64,000 nt of DNA from Sphingopyxis yananensis (lineage in GTDB: Bacteria; Pseudomonadota; Alphaproteobacteria; Sphingomonadales; Sphingomonadaceae). This document shows, piece by piece, positions 17,265 through 26,600 of the stretch; the first letter of the stretch is position 1; each line of letters opens with the position of its first letter. The notes beneath the pieces are model-generated. The model saw only the letters and a list, made by a program, of their open reading frames with translations, was not told the origin of the DNA and did no database searches. Both the position numbers and the translations under genes were made by a program. The stretch spans positions 372,001-436,000 of the forward strand of contig NZ_JAJEWI010000010.1 in assembly GCF_020687785.1 (NCBI RefSeq), read 5' to 3'.

Positions 17265-17358
17265 TCACATCTCCATAAAAAAATTTGATGAAGCGGTAAC
17301 ATATGAAATGATCTGCCGCCTAGAGGCTTTTGCCCTAGCTTGGCGAATTGGCGCTGCG

Positions 17359-17781
17359 TTATTGATCGATGATCACCGTCGATGGGTGGTGCTTGTGCAA
17401 ATGGCTTTTGATGATCTTGAGATTGCGGCTGTTGGAGCGATAGATGACGTCAAAGGCATCGCCGATGAAGGGCACCGCGCCCAGCGCCGTATCAATGCCG
17501 ATATGGGCCATCATGCGGGCGATTTTCCATTTGGGCAGGCCCAAATTGCGGGCTTCCCATACCAAATAGCTGCCAATGGCGGCCGAGATAAAATCGCCGA
17601 TCACAGGGACTAGGCCGATGATGGCGTCTAAGCCCACTGCGCGATTGACGCCGGGCAGGGTGAAGCTGCGTTCCAAAATAAATTCCAGCGATTCCAGCCG
17701 TTTCAAAATGACGGCGGGGTCTTTGCTGTTGGCCATCATGGCGTCGAACATCATGTCTGCATGGGGCGGAATTTGCGCCAT
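17359..17781 (-). CDS. DUF4112 family membrane protein
   Basis: A 140-residue protein. The region ERSFTLPGVNRAVGLDAIIG followed by LVPVIGDFISAAIGSYLVWEA and, later, GIDTALGAVPFIGDAFDVIYRSN is the conserved DUF4112 pattern: two similar hydrophobic GxxPxIGD hairpins about 48 residues apart, each long enough to enter the membrane. There is no signal peptide. ATG 17781 has AGGAT about 9 bases upstream. The C-terminus is His/Lys-rich (KSHLHKHHPS). Function of the family is unknown. It sits 39 bases after the solute-binding lipoprotein gene and may share its transcript. Confidence 0.88.
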   Translation of the reverse strand: MAQIPPHADMMFDAMMANSKDPAVILKRLESLEFILERSFTLPGVNRAVGLDAIIGLVPVIGDFISAAIGSYLVWEARNLGLPKWKIARMMAHIGIDTALGAVPFIGDAFDVIYRSNSRNLKIIKSHLHKHHPSTVIIDQ

Positions 17782-17820
17782 CTTTGTTTATCCTAGGACT
17801 ACCGCTGGGTGCGGAACCCC

Positions 17821-19350
17821 TTATTTGGGCTCGCCGATCATCCGATTCAATGGGTGATGCGCGCGCGCATTGGGCCGGATACCGGTAAAGCGCAAATTTG
17901 CCACCGACCAACGCAGCGGCGACGCCAGCGGGATGAAAGAGGCTTCGCGCAGCAAATCCGCCTCGGCATCCGCGATCAGGGTGAGGCGTTGCAGATTATC
18001 GGTTTCATTGTTGGCCAAGGCGATATGATCGTGAATGGCGGTGTTGCACAAAGTGTCGCGGCGGCATGACAGGCGGCGGAGCGGCCAGATGATGTCGTCA
18101 TTGGGGGCGACTTCGTCGATCAACGTCAGGTCGGGCGCGGCGTTGGCGGCCACGCGCTGAAGCGAAATGCCCGCGCGGGCCAGATCGGCGGCGATATAGC
18201 CGAATAAGATCGTCGCCCCTGGGCTGTCGGGCAGGGCGATGCGCAAGGGGGCGATGTCGCGTTCCAGACCGGTCCACGCTGCGATCAGGCGCTGCATATG
18301 ACCAAGGCGGACGCTGTCATCTTCGCTCGCCCAAGTGGGCAGCGCGGGTGGCGGCAGGCCGCTGCGTTCCGCCACAGCGGGGCGCAGGCTGATTTGGCTG
18401 GTCCAATCGGTGATGCCAAAAGCCTCGATCAGGCGGTCGCGGCGGATGATGGATGACAGCGCCATGCGATGTTCGGCGATGGACCAAAAGCCATTGGCTT
18501 GTTGAAAGTTCAGGCCAAAGAGGCCGGAGGTCGGGTCCACCAGCAAGCGCGAACGGGCAATGCCGCTGCTGTGGAAATAGGGGAGCGACGAGAAGCGCCC
18601 GCCGATGACACCTTCTGCATAGCCGTTTTTGAAGCGCGCCAAGGCGCGGGGCGCGGTGACGCCGACCATTTCGACTGTGCGGGCGCTATCATTGTCCGCG
18701 CTATGGTGATTGGGTGCATCGGCATCTTCGCCCAGCGGGTCGGGCGCGGGGTAAAAAATCAACGCCTTGCCATGCGGTTTGACCCGCATCGGGCCCCAAC
18801 CGCGATCCCAGCCGGTGCTGCGTCCGATCATCACCATGCTGGGCTGGGCCAATAATTCCAACAATAAGGGTTGGGGCAGGCGCAGGCGGATTTCCAAGAC
18901 CGTGTCGGTCATGGCATGGATGTCCTCGACCTCGGAAAAATCATCTTTTAAGGGGTGGCGGCTGGATGGGCGCAGATAGGCTTGTAAAATCGTTGCGACA
19001 TGCTGGGCCGTCACTTTACGCCCGTCGGGCCATTTGGCCTCGCGGATGCGGAAAATATAGCTGCGTCCATCGGTGGTGACAGTCCAGCGTTCCGCAAGGC
19101 CTGGTTCAATCTGGCCATCGGCGTCAAAGCTGATCAAGCCTTGCGCCGTGGCATCCAAATAAGCGGCGGAGGCAAAGGACAAAGGCCCCTTGGTGGGCGT
19201 GGCATCCATTTGCAGCGACCCGATGGCGGCAATGCGGACGGGACCGTCTGCTTCGAATACCGAACAAGCGCCAATTGACAGCAAGATCGCCGCCGCTGCG
19301 CCAACAAGACGCAGGGGGGATTGCAGACTTGCTGTGCTGATGATGGTCAA
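17821..19350 (-). CDS. Extracellular solute-binding lipoprotein, family 5
   Basis: A 509-residue protein of the SBP_bac_5 family (DppA/OppA/NikA type). The start is TTG at 19350 with GGAGG five bases upstream. The signal ends in the lipobox LLSIGACS (Cys29), anchoring it to a membrane. Family features are the LDATAQGLISFDADGQIEPGLAERW opening, FRIREAKWPDGRKVTAQHV and the later SIAEHRMALSSIIRRDRLIEAF hinge. Members bind peptides, nickel, haem or siderophores for an ABC importer. No permease or ATPase gene is nearby. Instead it follows the TonB receptor of a FecI/FecR set by 78 bases, so it may receive the same ligand in the periplasm. Several internal segments are diverged from typical peptide binders. 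Confidence 0.88.
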   Translation of the reverse strand: MTIISTASLQSPLRLVGAAAAILLSIGACSVFEADGPVRIAAIGSLQMDATPTKGPLSFASAAYLDATAQGLISFDADGQIEPGLAERWTVTTDGRSYIFRIREAKWPDGRKVTAQHVATILQAYLRPSSRHPLKDDFSEVEDIHAMTDTVLEIRLRLPQPLLLELLAQPSMVMIGRSTGWDRGWGPMRVKPHGKALIFYPAPDPLGEDADAPNHHSADNDSARTVEMVGVTAPRALARFKNGYAEGVIGGRFSSLPYFHSSGIARSRLLVDPTSGLFGLNFQQANGFWSIAEHRMALSSIIRRDRLIEAFGITDWTSQISLRPAVAERSGLPPPALPTWASEDDSVRLGHMQRLIAAWTGLERDIAPLRIALPDSPGATILFGYIAADLARAGISLQRVAANAAPDLTLIDEVAPNDDIIWPLRRLSCRRDTLCNTAIHDHIALANNETDNLQRLTLIADAEADLLREASFIPLASPLRWSVANLRFTGIRPNARAHHPLNRMIGEPK

Positions 19351-19428
19351 AGTGGCCTCCTTATTACGGGCATATCATAGGGAGGCTGGGAAAAAAGCTC
19401 TAGTGATGATTGCGACAGGCACGTCAGA

Positions 19429-21930
19429 TTAATAGGCCATTTCAACAGATATCCGTAGCGTACGTGGGCGTAGCGGCGTGACAAATCCGCGATCGGTGTC
19501 GCGGAAGGGGGTGCCAAGGGCAAAACGATTGCCGCGTGCATCCAGCGGGTTGGTCAATGTGACGGTGAAAGCGCGCTTTTCATTGCCATAGCGCATGGCC
19601 ACGCCGCCATCGACATAATTGCCCTGTTTTTGCCCCAAGACAGGGCCGACGCCAAGATGGGACGGGCCGACATATTGCGCCCAGCCGTTGAAGCGCAAAT
19701 CTTGGTCGCCCATATTGGTGGCATAAGTGACGGCCGCGCGCAGGCTGTGGCTGGCGACATTGGGAATGCGCATGGTGTCGGTGGGTTGGCTATTGTCGGT
19801 GAAAATTGGCGGCGGGGTGGTTAGGGCCACGCCCAGCGGCAAAGATTGCGCATGACGCTCTGCCATTTGCACGAGCAAGCCATTGGCTTCGGGTGATAAT
19901 GTGTCGACGCGGCTGTGGTTATATATGCCGGACAATTCCATCGTCAGTTGGGGCGTCGCGCGCACCGCAAGTGAAGCGGATAGGCTGGTGATACGGCCAT
20001 TGCCAATATTTGCCGTGGTGGGAAATCCATTGCCGTCGATGAAGTCGGCCTGAATGTCGCGCCAGCGGTTGTGGGATATCGACAGGCTGGCATCAATGGG
20101 GCGCATGAGCAAATCCCCGAAACGCACGCCTGCTTCCCATGTTTCGACGCGGTCATGGCGGAACCGCCGCACAGAGCTACGGTCAATGGCAAGGCCGCCG
20201 GGCCGAAACCCCTGTGCGTAACTGATATACACGCGCAGGCCCGGCCCCATAATGTGGATCAGCGAGGCAGTGGGCAGCAAGTCTGTTTCGGTGCGGCTGG
20301 CAGTCATTGCGCGGGATGCCGTGGATTCCGGCTGGGTGATATCTTCGCCGCTGCCGTTTAATTTGCTGTGTGACAGCCGCAGCCCGCCGGATGCCACCAG
20401 ATCGGGCGTGATGGCATAGGTGACATTGCCAAAGGCCGTCCATTCGTTGACATCATTGCGAACGCCGGTGACGGGCACGCGCAACGACCTGCTTTCGGTT
20501 TCGCGCTGTTGGCGGGCTTGGTTATGAATGAAGCTGGCACCAATCACCCAGCCTAAATTGTCATAAAATGGGCGCGACAGGCGGGTTTCGCTGACCCACA
20601 TACGCGTGCGATTCCATTGGTTCAGAGCTTTTGGAGACTGGCTGTCCTCGCTGGCGTCAAAGCGTTCGTCCAAATCATGTTGGACATAGCCGTGGCTGCT
20701 GCGCAGTTCATAATCGCCCATTTCGCGGCTCAGCACCAAATTGGCCATGGCATAATGAGCGTTGGAGCCTTGGGTGATCGGGCTGCTGCGGCTTAGCAGG
20801 TTGGTGCCGCGATCGGCATATTGGGCGTCGTCGGCGCGGATATGCTGATAGATGCCGCCAATGTCGACGAGCAAACGGTCGCTGGGAACCAAGCGCAGCG
20901 TGGCGCGACCGCCGCGAATATGGGTCCGGTTGACGTCCCGTTGGCCGAGCAAGTCATTGTCAATATAGCCGCCCTCGGACATCATATATCCGACAGCGCG
21001 CAGCGCATGACCTTGACCCGTGTTGGGGTCAGACAGGGGGATATTGGTGATGGCGGCGATGTCCCCGCTGGGCTTGCCATGCTGTGTGATGCTGCCGCCA
21101 GCAATCGCGCGTATTTCCATGGCGTCGCCGTCAGGGGCGCGCGGAACCATGCGGATGATGCCGCCCATGGACCCTGCACCATAAAGCGTGCCTTGCGGTC
21201 CCTCGATCACTTCAACCCCATCAAGGTCATAGAGGCGCAGGTCGGGGTCAGGGGCATTATAGCTGAGGCGCAAATCGCCCAAATATTGGCCCACCGTGCT
21301 TTGCGTTGGGCCGGTAAAGCTGCTGTCTGCGATGCCGCGAATGAACAGCTTGTTTCGGCCAGACCCAAAATGGGTCGACGACAGGCTGGCCGTATGGCGC
21401 ATAATTGCGTCCATGCCCCGTTCTTGGCCAAATTCCATATCATCGGCATCGATCAGGGTCGCGGTTCCGGCGAAGTGGGAATAAGGAATTTGCGCCTTGG
21501 TTCCCGTTACCACAATATCCTCGACAGGTGGCGCAATCGCCGCGTCATGGCGGGGTGCATCGCTGGCGTTGGTCATGCGGCGGGGCGGGTGGGGACGCCG
21601 TGCCATGGTGGGGGCGGGGATAATCCGCCAGCTGGTGCTGGTGACACGAATGGCGCGGGCACCGCTGCCTTGCAGCCATTTGCGCAGCGCCTGTTCAACC
21701 GACATTTTTCCGGACACGGGGCGAACCGACAAGGACCAAAGCCGCGCATCGGTGACGCTGATGCTAATGGCGGCTTGGCGGGAAATGCTGGAAATCGAGG
21801 TGGATAATGGACCACCTTCGACCTGAAATTGCCTTGTTTCTTGGGCGAAGAGCGTCCCTGCCGCCAGAGGCGACATCAGCATGATTGTGGCAGCAAGGCG
21901 AAAGGTGATGGTCAGCGCGACAACATCCAT
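19429..21930 (-). CDS. TonB-dependent receptor with N-terminal STN signalling domain
   Basis: An 833-residue FecA-like transducer. A signal peptide (to about residue 29, LFAQ) is followed by the secretin/TonB N-terminal domain, residues ~33-105 (FQVEGGPLSTSISSISRQA to SWRIIP). A Pro-rich linker and the TonB box EDIVVTGTKAQ near 136 come next. The plug has VEVIEGPQGTLYGAGSMGG and the barrel ends LRISVEMAY with a terminal aromatic. The STN domain contacts the FecR protein encoded just upstream; the genes overlap by 19 bases. Ligand binding outside would therefore both start transport and signal through FecR to the sigma factor. The ligand is unknown. ATG 21930 has AAGGGCG upstream. Confidence 0.93.
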   Translation of the reverse strand: MDVVALTITFRLAATIMLMSPLAAGTLFAQETRQFQVEGGPLSTSISSISRQAAISISVTDARLWSLSVRPVSGKMSVEQALRKWLQGSGARAIRVTSTSWRIIPAPTMARRPHPPRRMTNASDAPRHDAAIAPPVEDIVVTGTKAQIPYSHFAGTATLIDADDMEFGQERGMDAIMRHTASLSSTHFGSGRNKLFIRGIADSSFTGPTQSTVGQYLGDLRLSYNAPDPDLRLYDLDGVEVIEGPQGTLYGAGSMGGIIRMVPRAPDGDAMEIRAIAGGSITQHGKPSGDIAAITNIPLSDPNTGQGHALRAVGYMMSEGGYIDNDLLGQRDVNRTHIRGGRATLRLVPSDRLLVDIGGIYQHIRADDAQYADRGTNLLSRSSPITQGSNAHYAMANLVLSREMGDYELRSSHGYVQHDLDERFDASEDSQSPKALNQWNRTRMWVSETRLSRPFYDNLGWVIGASFIHNQARQQRETESRSLRVPVTGVRNDVNEWTAFGNVTYAITPDLVASGGLRLSHSKLNGSGEDITQPESTASRAMTASRTETDLLPTASLIHIMGPGLRVYISYAQGFRPGGLAIDRSSVRRFRHDRVETWEAGVRFGDLLMRPIDASLSISHNRWRDIQADFIDGNGFPTTANIGNGRITSLSASLAVRATPQLTMELSGIYNHSRVDTLSPEANGLLVQMAERHAQSLPLGVALTTPPPIFTDNSQPTDTMRIPNVASHSLRAAVTYATNMGDQDLRFNGWAQYVGPSHLGVGPVLGQKQGNYVDGGVAMRYGNEKRAFTVTLTNPLDARGNRFALGTPFRDTDRGFVTPLRPRTLRISVEMAY

Positions 21931-22907
21931 CCACGCCCTTGTTTCAGCGCCCGTGTACCGGACAGCGCCGCCAGATCTTCAATGGTCCGCTGGCTGTCCG
22001 TAGAAATGCTGAGTGCGCCGCGAAAATCAATGTCGGCCGCGTCGACGGAAACACTGACGTCCATGCCCGTGGTGCGGTGCAAATCCGCCGCCACTTGGGA
22101 CAAAGGCGCGCCATTATAGACCAGCAAGCCATCCCGCCAACCACCCACAGCGGCGACGTCCACGGATTTCGCCCGCAGCCTGTTTTGGCGATTGTCGGCC
22201 GCCACCACGGCCTGACCGGCGCGCATTTTTACATTGTCGCTTTTGGGATTAAAGACGACCACACCTTCGGACACGGCCACCGTGGTTTCGCCATTTTGGC
22301 GTTTTACGTTAAAGGCTGTTCCCAAATCCACGATATGCGCGCCATGTGTTTCGACCAAAAAGGGATCATCGTCCCGATGCACGATATGGAACATCGCTTC
22401 ACCGCTGGTCAAGCGGGCATAGCGTGGGCGGTTTTCCACTAGTTCCAACACGCTGTCGCCATTGATGTCGATACGCGACCCATCCGCCAACATGATGCTT
22501 TCTTGCTGCCCTGCGGCGGTTTCAATGCGGCGCACGTCGCGGTCCAGCAAGGGCGAAACATTGGGAATGGCAATGGCCGCGATCAAGGCTGCCGCCATAG
22601 CGCCGCCAAACCAGCGCCGCGAGGCAGACCAGCGTGGGCGGCTGTCGTCATTGGCGGCGCCATATGGGTTGGCATCATTTGCCGATGCCATTTCTGAACC
22701 AAGCGGTGGGTCAAACGGGCAGCCATGGTTGGGCAGGTCGTCCAAGCGGCTGTCCAGCAAGGCCAATTCGTCATAAATTGCGTTATGGGCTGGGTCGGCC
22801 TCTAGCCATGCGATAAAGGCGTCCCAATCCGAAAATTCGGGGTCGCGCTGGCGGATGAGCCAATTGCTGGCCGTTGTGGTTCGGGCTGTGCTGTCATTGT
22901 GGGGCAT
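21912..22907 (-). CDS. FecR-family anti-sigma / signal transducer
   Basis: A 331-residue inner-membrane protein. ATG 22907 is preceded by a full AGGAGG. The N-terminal cytoplasmic part has the DUF4880-like motif ASNWLIRQRDPEFSDWDAFIAWLEADPAHNAIYDEL (residues ~14-48). One membrane segment follows near residues 100-118 (FGGAMAAALIAAIAI). The periplasmic FecR domain shows QQESIMLADGSRIDINGDS and VDLGTAFNVKRQNGETTVAVSEG, and a C-terminal STN-like region (SQVAADLHRTTGMDVSV) contacts the receptor. It overlaps the sigma gene by 14 bases and the receptor by 19, so the three are translationally coupled. Its likely role is to hold, then activate, the sigma factor when the receptor is occupied. Confidence 0.93.
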   Translation of the reverse strand: MPHNDSTARTTTASNWLIRQRDPEFSDWDAFIAWLEADPAHNAIYDELALLDSRLDDLPNHGCPFDPPLGSEMASANDANPYGAANDDSRPRWSASRRWFGGAMAAALIAAIAIPNVSPLLDRDVRRIETAAGQQESIMLADGSRIDINGDSVLELVENRPRYARLTSGEAMFHIVHRDDDPFLVETHGAHIVDLGTAFNVKRQNGETTVAVSEGVVVFNPKSDNVKMRAGQAVVAADNRQNRLRAKSVDVAAVGGWRDGLLVYNGAPLSQVAADLHRTTGMDVSVSVDAADIDFRGALSISTDSQRTIEDLAALSGTRALKQGRGWMLSR

Positions 22908-23418
22908 CAAACTGCCTCCTTGTCGCAGCAATGGCTGCATATATTTTGCGAAGATCCGCTTCGACCGTGCTGATGCTGATGCCCAGTTCGGCGGCGATAT
23001 CTTTTTGGTGAATGCCGTCCAATCGGAAGCGGCGGAAAATATGGGCGGGGCGGGAACCGACAGCCTGAATTGCGGCGTTCATGCGTTGCAATTGTTGGCG
23101 GGCAATGACGCGGTTTTCGGCGCTGGCTTCGGTGGTGGCGGACAGGTCGTGCCATGCGGCATCGCGCAATTCACGCTGGCGATTGGAACGGAAACGGTCC
23201 AGCATCAAATTATTGGCGGCGCGCATCACATAGGATGCGGGGTCGGCAATTTGGTCCATCGCGCGGTGGCTGAGACGCATCCACAGTTCCTGATAGACAT
23301 CCTCGGCGGCATCACCAGCGCCGCGCAGCCGAAGGAAATGTAAAATCCGGCTTCGCTGGCTGAGCAGAATATTGGTGATATTCGGCTGCGACGGATGATC
23401 AGAGGGCGCGTCAGTCAT
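22894..23418 (-). CDS. ECF RNA polymerase sigma factor, FecI type
   Basis: A 174-residue sigma factor. I chose ATG 23418 (MTDAPSDHPSQPN), with GAAGG 5 bases upstream. Longer in-frame starts up to 23682 add Pro/Arg-rich sequence with no ribosome site. Region 2 is ILHFLRLRGAGDAAEDVYQELWMRLSH to NLMLDRFRSNRQRE. Region 4 is AHIFRRFRLDGIHQKDIAAELGISISTVEADLRKIY, the -35 recognition helix. It directs RNA polymerase to its own operon and targets under control of the neighbouring FecR protein. The region just before it (23419-23688) is non-coding and should hold the promoter. Gene order sigma-FecR-receptor is the classic iron-citrate-type arrangement. Confidence 0.93.
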   Translation of the reverse strand: MTDAPSDHPSQPNITNILLSQRSRILHFLRLRGAGDAAEDVYQELWMRLSHRAMDQIADPASYVMRAANNLMLDRFRSNRQRELRDAAWHDLSATTEASAENRVIARQQLQRMNAAIQAVGSRPAHIFRRFRLDGIHQKDIAAELGISISTVEADLRKIYAAIAATRRQFDAPQ

Positions 23419-23620
23419 AAAGCCTTCGCTGGTTAATCCGATCTGGGTGATAAGATGGGCCATGAAGCCCATGGTGCGGCGATACAAGAACCGGAGCGCG
23501 AAACGCCCCGATGCTTTTTGAATATATAACGTGGCACCGTCACCACGCAACAGCCCAGACATGGCGCCAGTGCGTGGGGGGCGGCTGGGCATGGGGTGTA
23601 GCCATGCCGACAGCCTGCTT

Positions 23621-23681
23621 TGCAAGGCGCGCAGACGTAACGGAGGGGGGGGAACCGCTACAAGAACATGCGCGCCTTGCA
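23621..23681. repeat. 13-base perfect inverted repeat between autotransporter and sigma genes
   Basis: TGCAAGGCGCGCA (23621-23633) is the exact reverse complement of 23669-23681, with 35 bases between. It lies just after the minus-strand autotransporter stop and about 200 bases before the sigma ATG. No U-run follows, so it could be a Rho-type end, an operator, or part of a leader. Confidence 0.6.
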
Positions 23682-23688
23682 TATCGAC

Positions 23689-26600
23689 TTAGAGGCCCAT
23701 GCGAAGGCTGGCACGGAAACCCCATGCCATGCGACCTTGCTGTTCCTCTGCCGACAATTCGCCGCCGACTTGGAAGGCGCTGTTGCCAGCCAAGCCGCGC
23801 ACGCGGCCAATCCAACCCGAAGTGCGGTCAGCGGGCGTCAGCGTGAAGGGATTGCCATCCTTGAACGATGCTGTGGTTTGACCCAATTCACCGCCCACGA
23901 TTTGACGACGGCCACCTTCGACTTCGAAGCGGGTCCAGCCTTCATATTCGTCGCTGCCGCCAAAGTTCATGCCCAGCGTGACGGTGCCGTTGACGGCCAG
24001 TTCGTCGCTGTCGCGGCCCAGCACCTTGAGGTCCAAGGCATCGCCGCCGCCGCTTTCCTGATAATCATCTTCGGACAATTTATAATAATCGACTGACACG
24101 GCGGGACGCAAGGTCAAGCCGCCAAGCTTGGTGTCATAGGACACGCCGCCCGCGGCGGAATAAAGGGTGGCGTCCCATTTGCCCTTGATGGTTTTTTCCG
24201 TCGCCATACCGGCAGAGATGCCGTCAAAGATACGGGTGCCCTTCAGGCTGACGGGGGCGCCCGAAACGCGGGCAAAGGCTTGGAAGCCATTGCTGGCCAA
24301 GCGCCAGTGCAGCGCTCCTTCCCATTGGTTCGACGTCACTTCATTGGCGTTGGCACGATTGCCATCCTTGCCAGCGAGATAGGCGATCGAACCGCCGAAA
24401 TCGCCAAGGTCGGTGCGAATTTCGCCGCCGAGGCTAATGCCCCAGCCGCTGACCTTATAGCCAGCCGTATCGCCGACATTTTTGGAGGAACCCCAAACGA
24501 TCTGGCTGACATAATAACCCCATTTGCCCTCGTCCTTATAGGGGGCCTTGGGGTCTTGCAGGACGCGGGCCAAGGCACGCGAACCGGTGGTGACGGTTTC
24601 AAAGACGCCGCCTTCATGTTCGGGTAGCATTTGACCCAATTTTGCGCGGAAAGATGTGCCGTCACGCAGACCCAAGATGGTCGATTCTACCATGTCATCA
24701 TTCGCTGCGGCGTCGATGATCGCGTCAAAGGCGCTGCTTTCTGAACGGTTGAGGCCCAGTTCGCTGGTTTCCTTGCGTGCCACGTCGACGATCAATTGCG
24801 TGGCGTTGTGCGTCAATGTGCCCTTGTAAAGGAAAGGCAGCATATCCGCACTGGAGGTTAGCTTGTCGCCGCCGGTGATGCTGTCGGCAGTCAGGACGAT
24901 GTGCTGGCCTTCGCCTTCTTCGATGCTGGATAATTGCAGCAACAGCTTGCTGTTATCCGCAAAGCTGGCGTTGCCCGACACGATGATGTTGGTGTCCGAT
25001 GCGCCGCCCAAGGTGACGCCCAAGGTGCCCCCGCCGGTGACGTTTAGCGACGCGATGCTGGCATTGCCCTTGACGTTGAACGTGCCGCCAGCAACGCTGG
25101 CCGCCAGTCCTTCGGCGTTGGTCAGGCTGCCGGAAAAGAGGCCTGTTCCGGTGATGGACAGCGTGTCGTTGCCGCCGCCAAAGTCGATATTGCCGATTTG
25201 ACGCGCCGTGCCGCCGATGGTGACGGCGTCATTGCCTGCGCCAAAGCTACTGTTGCCAGTCATCACGGCATCGCCGCTCAGTTTCAAGGCATTGTCGCCA
25301 TCACCAAAGCTGGCGTTGCCCGTGACGCTGCCGTCCAAAATGTCGAAAATATCGTTGCCGGTGCCGAATTTGACATCGCCGGTGATCGAAGGCGCGGTCT
25401 TGTCGCTGGCAACGGCGGTTTGGCTGACGGTCGCGCCGCTGGTGTTGGCGCTGAGGTCGATGGCGATGTTGCGACCAGAGCTGCTGGGTGCGCCCGACGC
25501 GCTGATCAGCCCGCTGTTGCTGACCGAGGTGACTGTACCCGAACGGTCCACAATCGCTGCGGCGGTGCCAGCGTCGCCGCCTGTTTTGGCGGTGATGCTG
25601 CCGCTGTTGTTGATGGTGGAAAGATTGGCCCCTTCGTCCACCAAAATGCCCGTCGCAATCGAACTGGCGGTTTTTCCGCCAGTGACGCTTTCGATTTTTC
25701 CGCTGTTGCGGATTTCGGGCAAGCTGGCGTTGTCGCCAATCAAAATGGCGGTTGCTGCTGCATCCTTGGATTGGGCGCCCACGCCGCCGCTGATACCCAG
25801 ACCGCCTGCAATGGTGACATTGCCGTCCATGCCGCCGATTTGCAGACCGGTGGCATTTTTGCCCGCATAAACGCCAAGGCCCGCAACCGTGCCGTCGATG
25901 ACCACGCCAAGGCCGGTTCCCGTGCCCGCTACGGCGCCGATGGTGACGTCGCGGTCATCCGAACCAATGCGCATGGCCGGTGCTTCGCCATAAGAGCGCA
26001 CGCTGGCGCTGCCTTCCTTGCTGTCTTCGATGCCGTCAGCGTCTTTGTCGGTGCTGCTGCTGTCGCCCGTCTTGGGTGGGACCGCCAATATGATGCCGCC
26101 CGTTACATCGCCTTCGATCGACAAGGCTGGGCCACCAGCCAACAGATCGTCATTGTCCAGCTTGCTGGGGTCCGTCGGGGCGGTGGTGTAACGATAGCCG
26201 GTCGATGTCAGATTGCCTTGCACTTCCAATGCGCCCGTGATGTCGCCGGACAGGCGGGCCGCCGTTGCATTTTCGCCTGTGGCGGTGATCGTACCAGCCA
26301 GACGGACATTGCCCGTGACGTCATTCAGGCCAACGCCCAATGCATTGTCGCCCGTGACAGAGATGGTGCCTTCATTGACAAATTTTCCGGTCAACGCGCC
26401 GCCGACCAAAATGCCAGCGCTGTCATTGCCCTTGATCGTGATGCTGCCATTGTTGGTGATATTGCCGTTAAACGCGCCGACGGTTTCGATACCGACGCGG
26501 TTGCTGCCAACCGCAAAGGGACCATCCAGATCGCCATCATTGTCGGTGTCCGTTGGGGTATAGCTTTCGGTCAGGTTGATTTTGCCGGTCGTGCCATTGG

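Noticed and set aside
15150-23418. A lasso-peptide uptake or isopeptidase locus (S9 peptidase with TonB receptor, FecR and sigma)
   Set aside because: No lasso precursor, B or C enzyme genes are present, and the S9 peptidase has the ordinary prolyl oligopeptidase N-terminal and catalytic motifs.
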